From JBGLNJ01 sp041300525 (lineage in GTDB: Bacteria; Chloroflexota; Anaerolineae; Fen-1058), in NCBI GenBank assembly GCA_041300525.1, contig JBGLNJ010000001.1, positions 2,542,001 through 2,606,000 on the forward strand: a stretch of 64,000 nt of DNA, read 5' to 3'. The notes under the pieces are model-generated. The model ran no database searches and had not been told where the DNA came from. It saw only the letters and a list, made by a program, of their open reading frames with translations. How positions within the stretch are numbered: position 1 is the stretch's first letter; each line of letters begins with the position of its first letter. Shown here one piece after another: positions 44,771 to 56,661 of the stretch. The translations under genes and the position numbers were made by a program.

Positions 44771-45038
44771 GGCGCTCTCGGCGGACAGCATGGACACTGG
44801 CATTGATTTCTGCGTCGGACAGTGGTTGATCTTCCAATGAGGCAGGCTCCGCTGATTGTGCGGCGGCTATGAATTCCTCAAAGGGTTTGCGCCATTCGGC
44901 CTCCGTCAGTCCGCGCGAGACCCAGGCTGGACGCTCTGTGACAACAACAACCAGGCGCGTTCCATCCGCCAAGCGCGGATCGCCTTTCAATCGAATCTGG
45001 CCGTTCGTGACCAGCCCCTCATAACTGTGCAAGCTCAT
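44751..45038 (-). CDS. Probable antitoxin of the PIN pair
   Basis: A 95-residue protein: MSLHSYEGLVTNGQIRLKGD, PRLADGTRLVVVVTERP, then a charged tail WRKPFEEFIAAAQSAEPASL. The N-terminal SYEGLV-NGQIRL strand pattern is common in small antitoxins of COG1569-type PIN toxins. DNA binding is not evident. Family not named. Confidence 0.72.
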   Translation of the reverse strand: MSLHSYEGLVTNGQIRLKGDPRLADGTRLVVVVTERPAWVSRGLTEAEWRKPFEEFIAAAQSAEPASLEDQPLSDAEINASVHAVRRERHAQGSD

Positions 45039-45116
45039 TTGGACGCCTCACTTTTCCTGTTGCTCCAAAATGCGATGCGTCTTTATTCTACCACAAGACT
45101 ATTGAAAGAGTGACAG

Positions 45117-46466
45117 TCATCTTCCACGTCGAGGTGCGGAGGGTTTGCGCTTGGCGACGGTGCGCTGGCCGCGATAGCTCGGCGCGATGATGGCAACCGC
45201 CGTGCAGCGAGTCGAGTCGAGGATGCGCGTCGCCAGCTTGGGATCGAGTTCTTCGATGGCCCAGGCCGTGGTGATGACCGTCGGCAGCCGGGCGACGTAG
45301 CGATGGTTGATGACTTGGTAGAGTTTTTCGCGCGCCCAGGGTGTGGCGCTTTCGGTGCCCAGGTCGTCCAGCACGAGCAATGGCGAAGTGCGGATTTCTT
45401 CAAAGCGTTTGTCATAGCTCACGGGGCTGGACGGATTGAACGCCGCGCGAAGGTGATCGAGCAAGTCCGGCACGACGATAAACAGCACCGGGTAGCTCTG
45501 GTCGTTGCGATGGTTGGCGATGGCCGCCGCCAGGTGCGTTTTGCCGCAGCCATAGGTGCCGGTGAATACCAACCAATCGCGCGGTTCGGCGGCATAGTGC
45601 TGCGCCAGCGTGAGCGCGCGATTGAGGTTCTCGAACTCTTCGGCCGGCAATTCGTCCGTGCGCAGGCTGAACGAATCAAACGTCTGATCGCGATGGAACT
45701 GCAAACTGGAAAGCTCCGGCTGCGCCTGATCCACGCCCATCCCACGATAGTCCGGCGCCATAATCTTGACCTGCTCGACGAACTCGACGTGCAGCAGGCG
45801 CGAGCGCAAGCGCGGGTCAATATCGGCCAGGTCTTGATTGGTCGTGACGACGGTGGGCAATTGGGCATTGTAACGATGGTTGAGAATCTGGTAGAGCTTT
45901 TCCTGCGCCCACGGCGTGGCATTCTGTGTGCCCAGGTCGTCCAGGATGAGCACCGGCGCGTCGCGGACCTCCTCAAAGCGTTCGTCAAAGCGAACCTCCG
46001 AGTCGGGGCCGTAGGTGGCGCGCAAGTGATCGAGCAAGTCCGGCACATTGACGAGCAGCACCGCCTGCCCGCGCGACAGGCACTCGTTGGCGATGGAAGC
46101 CGCCAGGTGCGTCTTGCCGCAGCCGTAACCGCCGCGCAACAAGAGCCATCCCTGCGGCTTGCGCGCAAACGCGGCGGCGCGTTCGTAGGCCAACCGCAGG
46201 CTCGTGCGCTGGCGCTCGTTCAGGCCGTGACCATCGGGAGTGAATGTGACGAACGTCATCCGCTCCAGGTGGTGCATGTTGCTCAGCCGGCGCAGGCGGT
46301 CAAGCTGGCGCGATTCCAACTCTGCCAACTGGCACGAGCAGCGGAAGGCCTTGCCAAAGTTGGAATGTCCGACGGGAACGTCATACGCGATCCAGCCCAT
46401 CCCGCCGCAAATCGGGCACTCACCGGGCGCGGGTTTTGAGCCGCTAATATTCGAGGAGGTCGGCAT
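45117..46466 (-). CDS. DnaC/DnaI-like helicase loader with two ATPase domains
   Basis: A 449-residue protein. The start MPTSSNISGSKPAPGECPIC is inside the end of the dnaD-like gene. A zinc-ribbon-like N-terminus (CPICGG, CSCQLAE) precedes the first AAA+ domain (Walker A GGYGCGKTHLAASIANE; Walker B VLILDDLGTQN). Near residue 255 a second full AAA+ domain starts (QTFDSFSLRTDELPAEEFEN; Walker A GTYGCGKTHLAAAIANH; Walker B LLVLDDLGTESATPW). DnaC and DnaI normally carry one ATPase domain. The two halves are clear relatives, so this is an internal duplication. It should load the DnaB helicase encoded in the same operon. Confidence 0.88.
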   Translation of the reverse strand: MPTSSNISGSKPAPGECPICGGMGWIAYDVPVGHSNFGKAFRCSCQLAELESRQLDRLRRLSNMHHLERMTFVTFTPDGHGLNERQRTSLRLAYERAAAFARKPQGWLLLRGGYGCGKTHLAASIANECLSRGQAVLLVNVPDLLDHLRATYGPDSEVRFDERFEEVRDAPVLILDDLGTQNATPWAQEKLYQILNHRYNAQLPTVVTTNQDLADIDPRLRSRLLHVEFVEQVKIMAPDYRGMGVDQAQPELSSLQFHRDQTFDSFSLRTDELPAEEFENLNRALTLAQHYAAEPRDWLVFTGTYGCGKTHLAAAIANHRNDQSYPVLFIVVPDLLDHLRAAFNPSSPVSYDKRFEEIRTSPLLVLDDLGTESATPWAREKLYQVINHRYVARLPTVITTAWAIEELDPKLATRILDSTRCTAVAIIAPSYRGQRTVAKRKPSAPRRGR

Positions 46467-47127
46467 ATTCGCCTTCGATATATTTGCGTCGGTCGTCAAC
46501 AGTTCGCCCACGCGCTCCACGTTTTTCGCTCCTGTCTCGCCGCTCCAAAATCTTGCGGATGTAGGCCCAACTCCGCGCGTTCTGCCGCACTGCCTGGCGG
46601 AAAGCGTCTTGTATCCACGTCGCCGGGTAGGTATCCTCGGCGTCACGCAACTCGTCGGCCAGCATCGGCGTGAGCAGACCAATGTTCTGCTCGTACAACG
46701 CAAAGATGTTAGGCCGCTCGACCTCTGATGCAGGCGGCTCGGCGGGAGCCAGGCCCTCTGGTCGCTCGCCGCGCTGCAGCGTCTGCACGGCCTCGCGCCC
46801 CCGTTCCGTGTTGATGAAATAGAGCGATTCCGGGCCATCGCCCACGTCGGCCCAGACGTGCAACAGCGTTCCGTGCGTCACAGCGCGTTCCACCCCGGCA
46901 CGAATCTCCGCTTCCTCCATCATCGCGCGCAGCCCGGCATCGGCGGTCAGATCAGCCCAGCGAATAGCGCGGGGCGAGCCGCTCTTGCGCGTGACGATGC
47001 GGAAGCAAACCAGCGTCACCCGCAGCTCGCCGATGTCGTCAATGAGCGGAAGCAACTCGCCAAAGAACGCATCGGGCAGCGGGACGGGTCGGGCCGGGCC
47101 AGGCGAAAAACCAGGAAAAGTCTTCAT
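46444..47127 (-). CDS. DnaD-like replication initiation protein
   Basis: A 227-residue protein starting MKTFPGFSPGPARPVPLPDA. The winged-helix-like N-part contains ELRVTLVCFRIVTRKSGSPR. The C-terminal DnaB_2/DnaD domain shows FALYEQNIGLLTPMLADELR followed by YPATWIQDAFRQAVRQNARS and WAYIRKILERRDRSEK, matching the DnaD YxxxIG-LTP--AE pattern. It lies between the helicase and the loader genes, as expected for a primosome operon. Confidence 0.88.
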   Translation of the reverse strand: MKTFPGFSPGPARPVPLPDAFFGELLPLIDDIGELRVTLVCFRIVTRKSGSPRAIRWADLTADAGLRAMMEEAEIRAGVERAVTHGTLLHVWADVGDGPESLYFINTERGREAVQTLQRGERPEGLAPAEPPASEVERPNIFALYEQNIGLLTPMLADELRDAEDTYPATWIQDAFRQAVRQNARSWAYIRKILERRDRSEKRGARGRTVDDRRKYIEGEYADLLEY

Positions 47128-47174
47128 CGTCACGCTCACTCGTGATGCGTGAACAGCAAATTACGCATTACGCA

Positions 47175-48515
47175 TCACAAATTGACTTCTCGCTTGGCGA
47201 CGTTCGCAAATTGAGCCAGGTTGTTGCGGAAGAACAACTCGACGCTCCCGGTCGGGCCGTTGCGGTGTTTGGCTACAATGATCTCGGCCACGTTCTTGCG
47301 CTCGGTCTGCTGGTCGTACATCTCGTCGCGGTAAATGAACATGACGACGTCCGCGTCCTGTTCAATAGATCCCGACTCACGAAGATCGGAAAGCACCGGG
47401 TGCTTGTCGCTGCGCTGCTCGACGGCGCGGGAAAGCTGCGAGGCGGCAAGCACCGGCACGTTCAGCTCGCGCGCCAGCGCCTTGAGTCCGCGCGAGATGT
47501 ATGAGATTTCCTGCACGCGGTTTTCGCTGCGCATATCGCCCGTCATCAGTTGGAGATAGTCCACCATGATGAGGTCCAGCCCGTGCTCGGCGTGCAGGCG
47601 GCGCGCTTTGGTGCGCAGTTGCAGCACGGAGATGGACGGCGTGTCGTCCACATACAGCAGCGTATCGGAAAGGTCGCTGGCGGCTTTGACAAAGCGATCC
47701 CACTCGTCTTCCTGGATTTCGCCCAGGCGCAAACGCTGGCTGTCAATGCCGGTCTCCTGGCTGATGAGCCGTTGGACGATTTGCTCGGACGACATTTCGA
47801 GCGAAAAGGTCGCCACGCGTTGGTGATGTTTGCGCGCCGCGTTCAGGGCCATCGAGAGCAACAGACTCGTTTTGCCGACGCCGGGCCGCGCGGCGACGAT
47901 GACCAGGTCGCTGCGCTGCAAGCCGCCCAGCAACTTGTCCAGGTCTACGAAACCGGTGGGGATGCCGAGCGGCTCTCCGCGATGCTCATAAAGATACTGG
48001 ATGCGGTCATAGTACGAGCGGACGACGTCGGAGACGGGCACCAATTCGCGGGCGATGCGCCGCTCCGAGACGCCGAACAGGGCTTGCTCGGCGCGGTCAA
48101 TCACTTCGTCTACGTCTTCGCTTTCCTCGTAAGCGAGTTGGGCGATGTCGGAAGCCGCGCCCAGCAGCTTGCGGCGCAGGCTGGCGCGCTCGACGATGCG
48201 CCCGTAGCCTTCGGCGTGGATGGCGGTGGGGACGACGTTGATGAGGTGGCTGATGTAGGCCGGGCCGCCCACCTCGCCCAATTGCCCGCGCGCCTCCATC
48301 TCGTTGCATACCGTCACAAAATCAATCGGCTCGCGGCGCTCGTGCAACTTGAGAAACGCATCCCAGACCCAACCGTTCTTGACGATAAAGAAATCGTCGG
48401 CGCGCAAGAACGGCGAGACGCGGAAAATGGCCTCCGGGTCAATCAAGACCGAGCCGAGGACGGATTCTTCGGCCTCGACGTTGTGCGGAGCCATGCGGAC
48501 ACTTTCGACGGTCAT
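47175..48515 (-). CDS. dnaB: Replicative DNA helicase DnaB
   Basis: A 446-residue helicase. The start is placed at MTVESVRMAPHNVEAEESVL; the in-frame ATGs upstream fall in sequence that belongs to another gene. The N-terminal domain is followed by Walker A VAARPGVGKTSLLLSMALN, Walker B LIMVDYLQLM, and ASQLSRAVEQRSDKHPVLSD, LRESGSIEQDADVVMFIYRD. No RBS is visible because a junction at about 48,520 lies right before the gene. It is first in the dnaB-dnaD-dnaC operon. Confidence 0.95.
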   Translation of the reverse strand: MTVESVRMAPHNVEAEESVLGSVLIDPEAIFRVSPFLRADDFFIVKNGWVWDAFLKLHERREPIDFVTVCNEMEARGQLGEVGGPAYISHLINVVPTAIHAEGYGRIVERASLRRKLLGAASDIAQLAYEESEDVDEVIDRAEQALFGVSERRIARELVPVSDVVRSYYDRIQYLYEHRGEPLGIPTGFVDLDKLLGGLQRSDLVIVAARPGVGKTSLLLSMALNAARKHHQRVATFSLEMSSEQIVQRLISQETGIDSQRLRLGEIQEDEWDRFVKAASDLSDTLLYVDDTPSISVLQLRTKARRLHAEHGLDLIMVDYLQLMTGDMRSENRVQEISYISRGLKALARELNVPVLAASQLSRAVEQRSDKHPVLSDLRESGSIEQDADVVMFIYRDEMYDQQTERKNVAEIIVAKHRNGPTGSVELFFRNNLAQFANVAKREVNL

Positions 48516-48520
48516 GGATT

Positions 48521-48598
48521 CTGGCATCGTGGTCACTCACACCCCAGGCCGAAACGCTGTTGCCGTAGCGGAGTACACCGTCGGGTTGATCATCAACC
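48521..48598 (+). pseudogene. Short fragment of a D-2-hydroxyacid dehydrogenase (SerA-like)
   Basis: About 25 codons on the plus strand: GIVVTHTPGRNAVAVAEYTV followed by GLIINL. This is the invariant NTPG-N--AVAE segment of D-3-phosphoglycerate dehydrogenase and its relatives. It is squeezed between the start of dnaB and the cut end of a mutase gene, both of which run the other way. Nothing else of the enzyme is present. Confidence 0.7.
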
Positions 48599-49772
<1,174 letters not shown>

Positions 49773-49880
49773 TTCAATCTCCTTGACTGAGAACGGAATT
49801 TGCCGGTTGCCTGACCACCGTCAGTCAGCGGCTTGGATTATAGCACAAGCCCACGAGTAGATCGTCTAGTCGCGATGGCG

Positions 49881-51653
49881 CTAGGGCAGCGACCAGACGG
49901 AAAAGCTTTTGTAGCGCGTTGATCTGCCGTTGATCTCGCGATCGTCATCATACCCAATGCCAATCAACACATCGCCAGGGACATTCCGGCCAGAGACATC
50001 CAGCGTGGCAACGTATTCGCCGTTGACGAAAAAGAAGGCCGTCTTGTCGTTGACGATGAGGCGCAAATGGTTGGTGCCATCGGCGGCAGTGTTCACGTTG
50101 CTCACCTGTCCGCTGGCGAACTCTTTGGACTGAGGCCGATTGTCACTCGAAACATCCGCTGCTCTGAAAAACCACCTTCCTTTCGAGTCAATCAACACGC
50201 GATACTGATTGTAAAAGCTGGTCGCGCGAAAGATGATGCCGCAATCCCAGGCGTGTTGCGCGGCATCGTAAGGATTGAGAAACTGGACCTCGGCGATAAA
50301 GTTGCGCAAGTTGACGCTTGCAAACTGGCCTTTGACGTTGTTATCCTCTTTGTGGAGCAAGCCTCCATTGGTCGGGCCATAGACTTGTCTAGCCTGCTTG
50401 ACCAGAGTCGCGACGATTCCTTCGACCGCTTGGGCAGTGACTACCAACTGAGCCTGCCGGGTGGCCTCTGCACGAGCCTGCGCGGTGACAGTCGCCTGGG
50501 CCTGGATAGTAGCCGTTGCCTGTGCTTGCGCCAAGTCGGTCGCTTGAGCCTGCGCAGTAACGGTAAGCGGAACGCTGGCCGTGGCAGCCGCTTGAGCCTG
50601 GGCGACCTGACCTTGATAAACTGTCCAGAGCGCAAAACTCAAGACGATAACCATGACCGAGATGGCCGCCGCCGCGATCCAACCCCACACTCGGTTGGAG
50701 GTCGGAGCACTTTTTGGAGGAAAGCTGACAGCCGCCTTGACAGGGGCGCTGGCTGGGCGTTCGATCTGGACTAGCCGCACCGATGGAGGCGCGACACGCT
50801 CTACTCTTTTGGCTTCACGCTCTACGTTCTTTGCGCTCAACATCTGCCGGAACTCGGCCACGGTCTGTGGGCGGTCGGTGCGGCGCGCCTGCATGGCCGT
50901 GAGGATGGCGTGCTGCACAGCGAGTGACACCGTCGTGTTCAACCGGCACGGTGGAATGAGCCGTGCTTCGCCTGCCTGCAATGTGATGCTTTCGGGTGGC
51001 GACTGCCCGGTGAGCAGTGCATAGAGCGTTGCGCCCAATGCGTAAATATCACTGCGCGCGTCCGTGCCGGTCATGGCGTATTGCTCCGGCGGCGAAAAGC
51101 CCGGTGTCACGCCTAGCGCGCCCGTGGCCGTCTTGCTGCGTTCGCCGCCGATTTTGGCGATGCCAAAATCCACCAGGTATATCCGGCCTTGCGAAGTGAC
51201 TTTGATGTTTTGCGGCTTGATGTCACGATGGATGATCGGCGGTTGCTGGGTGTGCAGATATTCCAGCGCGTTGCACGCCTGGCTGATCCAGGCGATGGCT
51301 TGCGCTTCGGGCAGCGGCCCGCCGCGAGTGATGATGTGCGCCAGGTCGTCGCCCTCGATATAGTCCATCACCAGGTATTGGTTGCCCTCCGGCGTCACAA
51401 AGTGATCGCTTACGCGCGGCAAGTTGGGGTGACGCAGCCGCGCCAGCATCAGCGCCTCACGCTCAAACTGGTGGCGTGATGCCTCCACCACCTCCGGCGA
51501 AATGCCCAGCGCCGCCATCGTGTTTTCTTTGATGGCAACCGCCTGCTGCAAACGGGTATCGTAAGCACGGTAGACCGCGCCCATCCCGCCCTGGCCTAGC
51601 AGTTCTTCAATCCGGTAGCGGTTTTCGAGGGGGGTTCCAGCGGTGAGTGTCAT
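49881..51653 (-). CDS. Transmembrane serine/threonine protein kinase with extracellular beta-sandwich sensor
   Basis: A 590-residue PknB-type kinase. The kinase domain (residues about 12-270) has GQGGMGAVYRAYD, the VAIKE lysine, HRDIKPQNIKVTS and VDFGIAKIGGERS, and the PPEQYAMTGTDARSDIYALG segment. One transmembrane helix follows near residue 322. Then comes an Ala/Gln/Thr-rich stalk (AQAQATDLAQAQATATIQAQ) and a C-terminal domain with FVNGEYVATLDVSGRNVPGD. That last domain resembles the one in the lipoprotein at 57,029. An outside ligand is likely but unknown. Confidence 0.93.
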   Translation of the reverse strand: MTLTAGTPLENRYRIEELLGQGGMGAVYRAYDTRLQQAVAIKENTMAALGISPEVVEASRHQFEREALMLARLRHPNLPRVSDHFVTPEGNQYLVMDYIEGDDLAHIITRGGPLPEAQAIAWISQACNALEYLHTQQPPIIHRDIKPQNIKVTSQGRIYLVDFGIAKIGGERSKTATGALGVTPGFSPPEQYAMTGTDARSDIYALGATLYALLTGQSPPESITLQAGEARLIPPCRLNTTVSLAVQHAILTAMQARRTDRPQTVAEFRQMLSAKNVEREAKRVERVAPPSVRLVQIERPASAPVKAAVSFPPKSAPTSNRVWGWIAAAAISVMVIVLSFALWTVYQGQVAQAQAAATASVPLTVTAQAQATDLAQAQATATIQAQATVTAQARAEATRQAQLVVTAQAVEGIVATLVKQARQVYGPTNGGLLHKEDNNVKGQFASVNLRNFIAEVQFLNPYDAAQHAWDCGIIFRATSFYNQYRVLIDSKGRWFFRAADVSSDNRPQSKEFASGQVSNVNTAADGTNHLRLIVNDKTAFFFVNGEYVATLDVSGRNVPGDVLIGIGYDDDREINGRSTRYKSFSVWSLP

Positions 51654-52328
51654 TCAACCTCTTGCCTCTCGATCCCCAAACCAGGTCTCGCCGAGCGCGC
51701 GGGCTTGGGCGATGAAAAACTTGCGTACCTGTTCCCAGGACAGGTCTATGAGCAGGTCTGGCTGCAAGTCCCGGTCGGCGTTCTCGAACAAGATCAGGCT
51801 CTCGACGGCCATCAACTCGAAATCGCGGGCGTAGGGATACTTGGCTTTCCCCAACGCCAGCAGGTCTGGGATCGAGATTTGCCGAGCTATGACGTAGAGG
51901 TCGTAGAAATCCTTGCGGCTGCCCCGGCTGATCAGCGCATCCAGTTTCATCAGCCCCACATCCACCACGGACGCCACGGCGACTTGCTCTACGCTGTCGG
52001 TCGGCTCGAGGAGCGGATAGCCGTAGCTAAAGAAACCTACGTGCAGGTCTGAGACCCTCAACAACAAATTGCCGTCTACATCCTCCAGCGATTGCGGTGT
52101 GAGTGGAGACAGCACCTTGAGAATCTCTTGCCGGGTCTTGAGCATCACCTCATCGGCGGCGGAGAAGAAATCCAGGTCTACTGAACGCCGATGTCCCAGG
52201 CGCAGCGCCAGGGCAGTGCCACCGGCCAGGTAAAAGCGCACGGCGAACGGCTGCTGCCCGATAAAGCGCAGCATATCCCGCATCGGCGGCGTGATGGCGT
52301 TCCAGTGGATGAGGTCTAGTAGGGCCAT
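51654..52328 (-). CDS. AbiEii-family nucleotidyltransferase toxin
   Basis: A 224-residue protein. The start MALLDLIHWNAITPPMRDML is chosen. The nucleotidyltransferase core is YLAGGTALALRLGHRRSVDL followed by DFFSAADEVM (GGTAL plus hxDxDhF-like D-L-D), then LMKLDALISRGSRKDFYDLY and FYDLYVIARQ. This is the AbiEii/AbiGii toxin type, whose relatives arrest growth by nucleotidyl transfer. Its start overlaps the DUF6922 gene by 13 nt, giving a probable TA pair. Confidence 0.88.
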   Translation of the reverse strand: MALLDLIHWNAITPPMRDMLRFIGQQPFAVRFYLAGGTALALRLGHRRSVDLDFFSAADEVMLKTRQEILKVLSPLTPQSLEDVDGNLLLRVSDLHVGFFSYGYPLLEPTDSVEQVAVASVVDVGLMKLDALISRGSRKDFYDLYVIARQISIPDLLALGKAKYPYARDFELMAVESLILFENADRDLQPDLLIDLSWEQVRKFFIAQARALGETWFGDREARG

Positions 52329-52666
52329 ATCCGTTGAGCCTCTGGGCGAAGCCTCCGAGCGGGGGGCAATTCCAACAGCACACACCATAGGTTGTAGCGC
52401 CGCCAGGGCAGTCGGCGCGCCCCCATTCGCTGCACCCAGTCGGTCACTCGCGCGTGACCATAATAGTCAAACAGCCAACGCAACTCACGCCGGTCGCCAT
52501 AGGCCAGCGCGCGCTCGATCACCAGCTCCGCGTGTTGCGCCGGGTCAAGCCGTTCCAGATCATATTCCTGAAAGCAAGGCGTCAGGCTGCGCGGGATGCC
52601 GGATGCTGTCATGGGGACTGTGGGTTGAGCCGCTGGATTCTCCATAGAGCCTGTTGCCTGGGCCAC
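52316..52666 (-). CDS. DUF6922-like protein, probable antitoxin to the AbiEii toxin
   Basis: A 116-residue protein starting at a GTG that shares a base with the stop of the epimerase gene. Internal MENPAAQ at 52,645 is an alternative. The conserved stretch is YDLERLDPAQHAELVIERAL, then AYGDRRELRWLFDYYGHARV and WCVLLELPPA. Small proteins with this DxxRLD--H--LVIERVL-GD pattern regularly precede AbiEii genes. It probably neutralises or represses. Confidence 0.75.
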   Translation of the reverse strand: MAQATGSMENPAAQPTVPMTASGIPRSLTPCFQEYDLERLDPAQHAELVIERALAYGDRRELRWLFDYYGHARVTDWVQRMGARRLPWRRYNLWCVLLELPPARRLRPEAQRIWPY

Positions 52667-53094
52667 TATTGGGATAGCGCCTCCGGTAGCCCCGGCAACT
52701 GGTACAACTCGATCAGCACGCCGCCGGCACTCTTTGGATGAATGAAAGCATACAGTTTGCCATCCTTGCTCGTGCGCGGCTCCCTGTCAATCAGTTCCAT
52801 GTCTTTTGCGTTCAGTTCCGCCATCGTCGCGCGGATGTCGTCCACCTCGAAGCAAATGTGGTGAATGCCCGGCCCGCGCTTTTGCATCCACTTGGCGATG
52901 CCACTGTCCGTCGTCACCGGATTGACTAGTTCGACCTCGCTCGCGCCAACGGGCAGAAAAGCAATGTCCACGGCTTGCTCCGGCACATTGCGCACCTCGT
53001 GGACGCGCAGCCCCAGCGCATGTTCCCAAAAGCCGAGCGATTGATTCAGGTCTTGTACAGCAATGGCAATGTGGTCTATGCGTTTGATGGTCAT
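52666..53094 (-). CDS. mce: Methylmalonyl-CoA epimerase
   Basis: A 142-residue glyoxalase-fold enzyme, MTIKRIDHIAIAVQDLNQSL on. Metal ligands are the His in RIDHIAIAV, the Glu in SEVELVNPV, the His in GIHHICFEVDDI and the Glu in GGVLIELYQL. It interconverts (S)- and (R)-methylmalonyl-CoA for the mutase encoded just upstream in the same direction. Complete. Confidence 0.94.
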   Translation of the reverse strand: MTIKRIDHIAIAVQDLNQSLGFWEHALGLRVHEVRNVPEQAVDIAFLPVGASEVELVNPVTTDSGIAKWMQKRGPGIHHICFEVDDIRATMAELNAKDMELIDREPRTSKDGKLYAFIHPKSAGGVLIELYQLPGLPEALSQ

Positions 53095-53151
53095 GGGTTC
53101 CTCTTACCACCAAGACACAAAATCTCTATGAATTGGCGTCTTGGTGGTTGA

Positions 53152-54755
<1,604 letters not shown>

Positions 54756-55938
54756 CGACGATGTTGACGATCATCACGTACAACCCGGCGCGGAAGAAGG
54801 CGCTCAACCGCTCGACGCGGCCCAGGGTCATCGCCGCAACCATGCCGCTGCTCGTGGCGAACACGGCTAGCTCGAACGATCCGCCGCTGAGCACGCCAAT
54901 CAAGCCTCCCTGAATCGCGGCGACTACCACCGCCAGGTTCTGTCCCGCCAACACAGCCAGAAGCATCGGCAGTGCCGCCGCTGGAAAGAGATACGGCAAC
55001 ACGGTGCGGCCGGGGATCATGATTTTCGCGGTCAGGGTGAATAGCCAGACCAGCGCAGCCAGCAGGGTCATGTGGAGCGCACGATTCCAGAGGGTCGGCT
55101 CGAACCGCCACAAGTAGAGACCCAAGAGCAGCGTGATGACGATGGCGAGCAAAACCGTGCCGGCCAAGTCACCCCAGTCCGTCTTGGGTTGGTGCAAGCC
55201 CAGGTGATTGAGCGCCTCCAGGTCGAGCGCCGTGACGCTTTCACCTTCCCGCACAATGACCTGGCCGGTTTCGTAAGAGCGCGTGACCGGCTCGACCGAT
55301 TGGCGCGCTTTGGCGCGCGCGGCGGTGGTCGCTTCCTCGTCCAAAAAGCTGTTGGCGGTGACGAACGACTGCGCCAACGTGCCGGCGATGGAGGCCTGCT
55401 CTTCGGTCAGGTCCACGCTCACCATGGTCGGGACGCGCGCACGAACCTGGCTGATATTCGCTTCGCGGATGTCAGTGCGCAGGGTGAGGTCGAGCACGAT
55501 CAACGTCTCGCTTTCGATCTTGGCCCACGCCTCGTCGCGCAGGCTGGCGATGCGCTCGACTTGCGCGCTCGAAAATGGGACGCCTTCGATGGCGGCGAGG
55601 GCGGCTTGCTTTTGCGCGGGAGTGGTATACGGATCGGCGCGGACGGCGCGAATGAAATCGGCCACGGCGCGAGCGCGGGCGATCTGCTGGCGCGCGATGT
55701 GGTTGTCGGGCGGGGTATAGATCGGCGCGATGCCGGCTTCGGCCTTTTTGCGGGCCTCTTCGGTGAGGTTATCGCTGATGAGTGTGACGCGGCGCGGGCT
55801 GCGCACGTCTCGCGTCGCTACGTCGCCGATCTCCAGTGTGAGTTGGCCGCCGGTCAAGATCGGAAAGGCCAGCACGCCTGCTACGGCGAACGTAAAGACC
55901 AGGCCGATGAGCCACATCCTCACCGCGCGCCAGGCCAT
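54756..55938 (-). pseudogene. 7TM-7TMR-HD (PgpH/YqfF-type) protein, N-terminal part only
   Basis: About 394 codons starting MAWRAVRMWLIGLVFTFAVA (the start is uncertain). It has a first helix, an extracellular domain with IYTPPDNHIARQQIARARAV and DLTEEQASIAGTLAQSFVTA, then the helices of the 7TM region, including VLPYLFPAAALPMLLAVLAG. It belongs to the family whose C-terminal HD domain hydrolyses cyclic di-AMP. That catalytic domain is missing: after YVMIVNIV the frame reads into the mutase. The join happens to be in frame, making a false 967-residue protein. Confidence 0.85.
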
Positions 55939-56167
55939 ACGAACTGGACTGAGGGGATCGGGTTCAGATTCCGGCAAAGTCAACACTCGACCGCACCCCG
56001 CATAGCCGCTGCGCGTGACGAAGGTCCGCTTCGCGTGACGAAGGTCCAAGAGCAAACGTCTGCCATCGTCATTCAGATTGGCCTTTCAACACAACGAGGG
56101 AGCCACCAAGCTCCCTCGGCATGTTTGTCTTGCAGCATGGAGGCTATGCCATTGCGCAAAGACAGCG

Positions 56168-56629
56168 TCAGCGCGCGGCCAACAACTCGCGCACGACCTC
56201 GCTGACCAACTTGCCATCGGCCTGGCTTTTTAATTGTGCCATCAGTTGCTTCATCACCGCGCCCATCTGCGCCGGCCCGGTCGCGCCGGTTTGGGCGATG
56301 ATGGCGCGCGCGGCCTCGACGATTTGCTCGCGGCTCATTTGCTGAGGCGCATACTCTAGCAGGACCTGCAGCTCGGCTTTTTCGTCGGCCAGCATTTCGG
56401 GCCGGTCCACCGTTTCCAGCTCGGCGATGGTGTCGCGCCGGCGCTTGACTTCGGTTTGGAGCAGCGCGGTCACTTGTTCGTCGGTCAAGTCGCCGCGCGT
56501 CGCGCGCCCTTCGGCTGTTTCAGCGTTCTTGATGGAAGCCAGCGTGAGCCGCAGCGCGGCCAGCCGGCGCTTGTCGCCCGACTTTAAGGCCGTCTTGATG
56601 TCGTCTTGGATTTTCGTTTTGAGTGTCAT
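56168..56629 (-). CDS. GatB/YqeY domain protein
   Basis: A 153-residue protein, MTLKTKIQDDIKTALKSGDK on, then RRLAALRLTLASIKNAETAE, YAPQQMSREQIVEAARAIIA and GPAQMGAVMKQLMAQLKSQA with a final SEVVRELL. This is complete YqeY, related to the tRNA-binding tail of GatB. Its function is not settled; a tRNA-dependent amidotransferase link is often proposed. Confidence 0.94.
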   Translation of the reverse strand: MTLKTKIQDDIKTALKSGDKRRLAALRLTLASIKNAETAEGRATRGDLTDEQVTALLQTEVKRRRDTIAELETVDRPEMLADEKAELQVLLEYAPQQMSREQIVEAARAIIAQTGATGPAQMGAVMKQLMAQLKSQADGKLVSEVVRELLAAR

Positions 56630-56661
56630 GGCAAAGATTATAGCGGCGGAGGGGGAGACTG

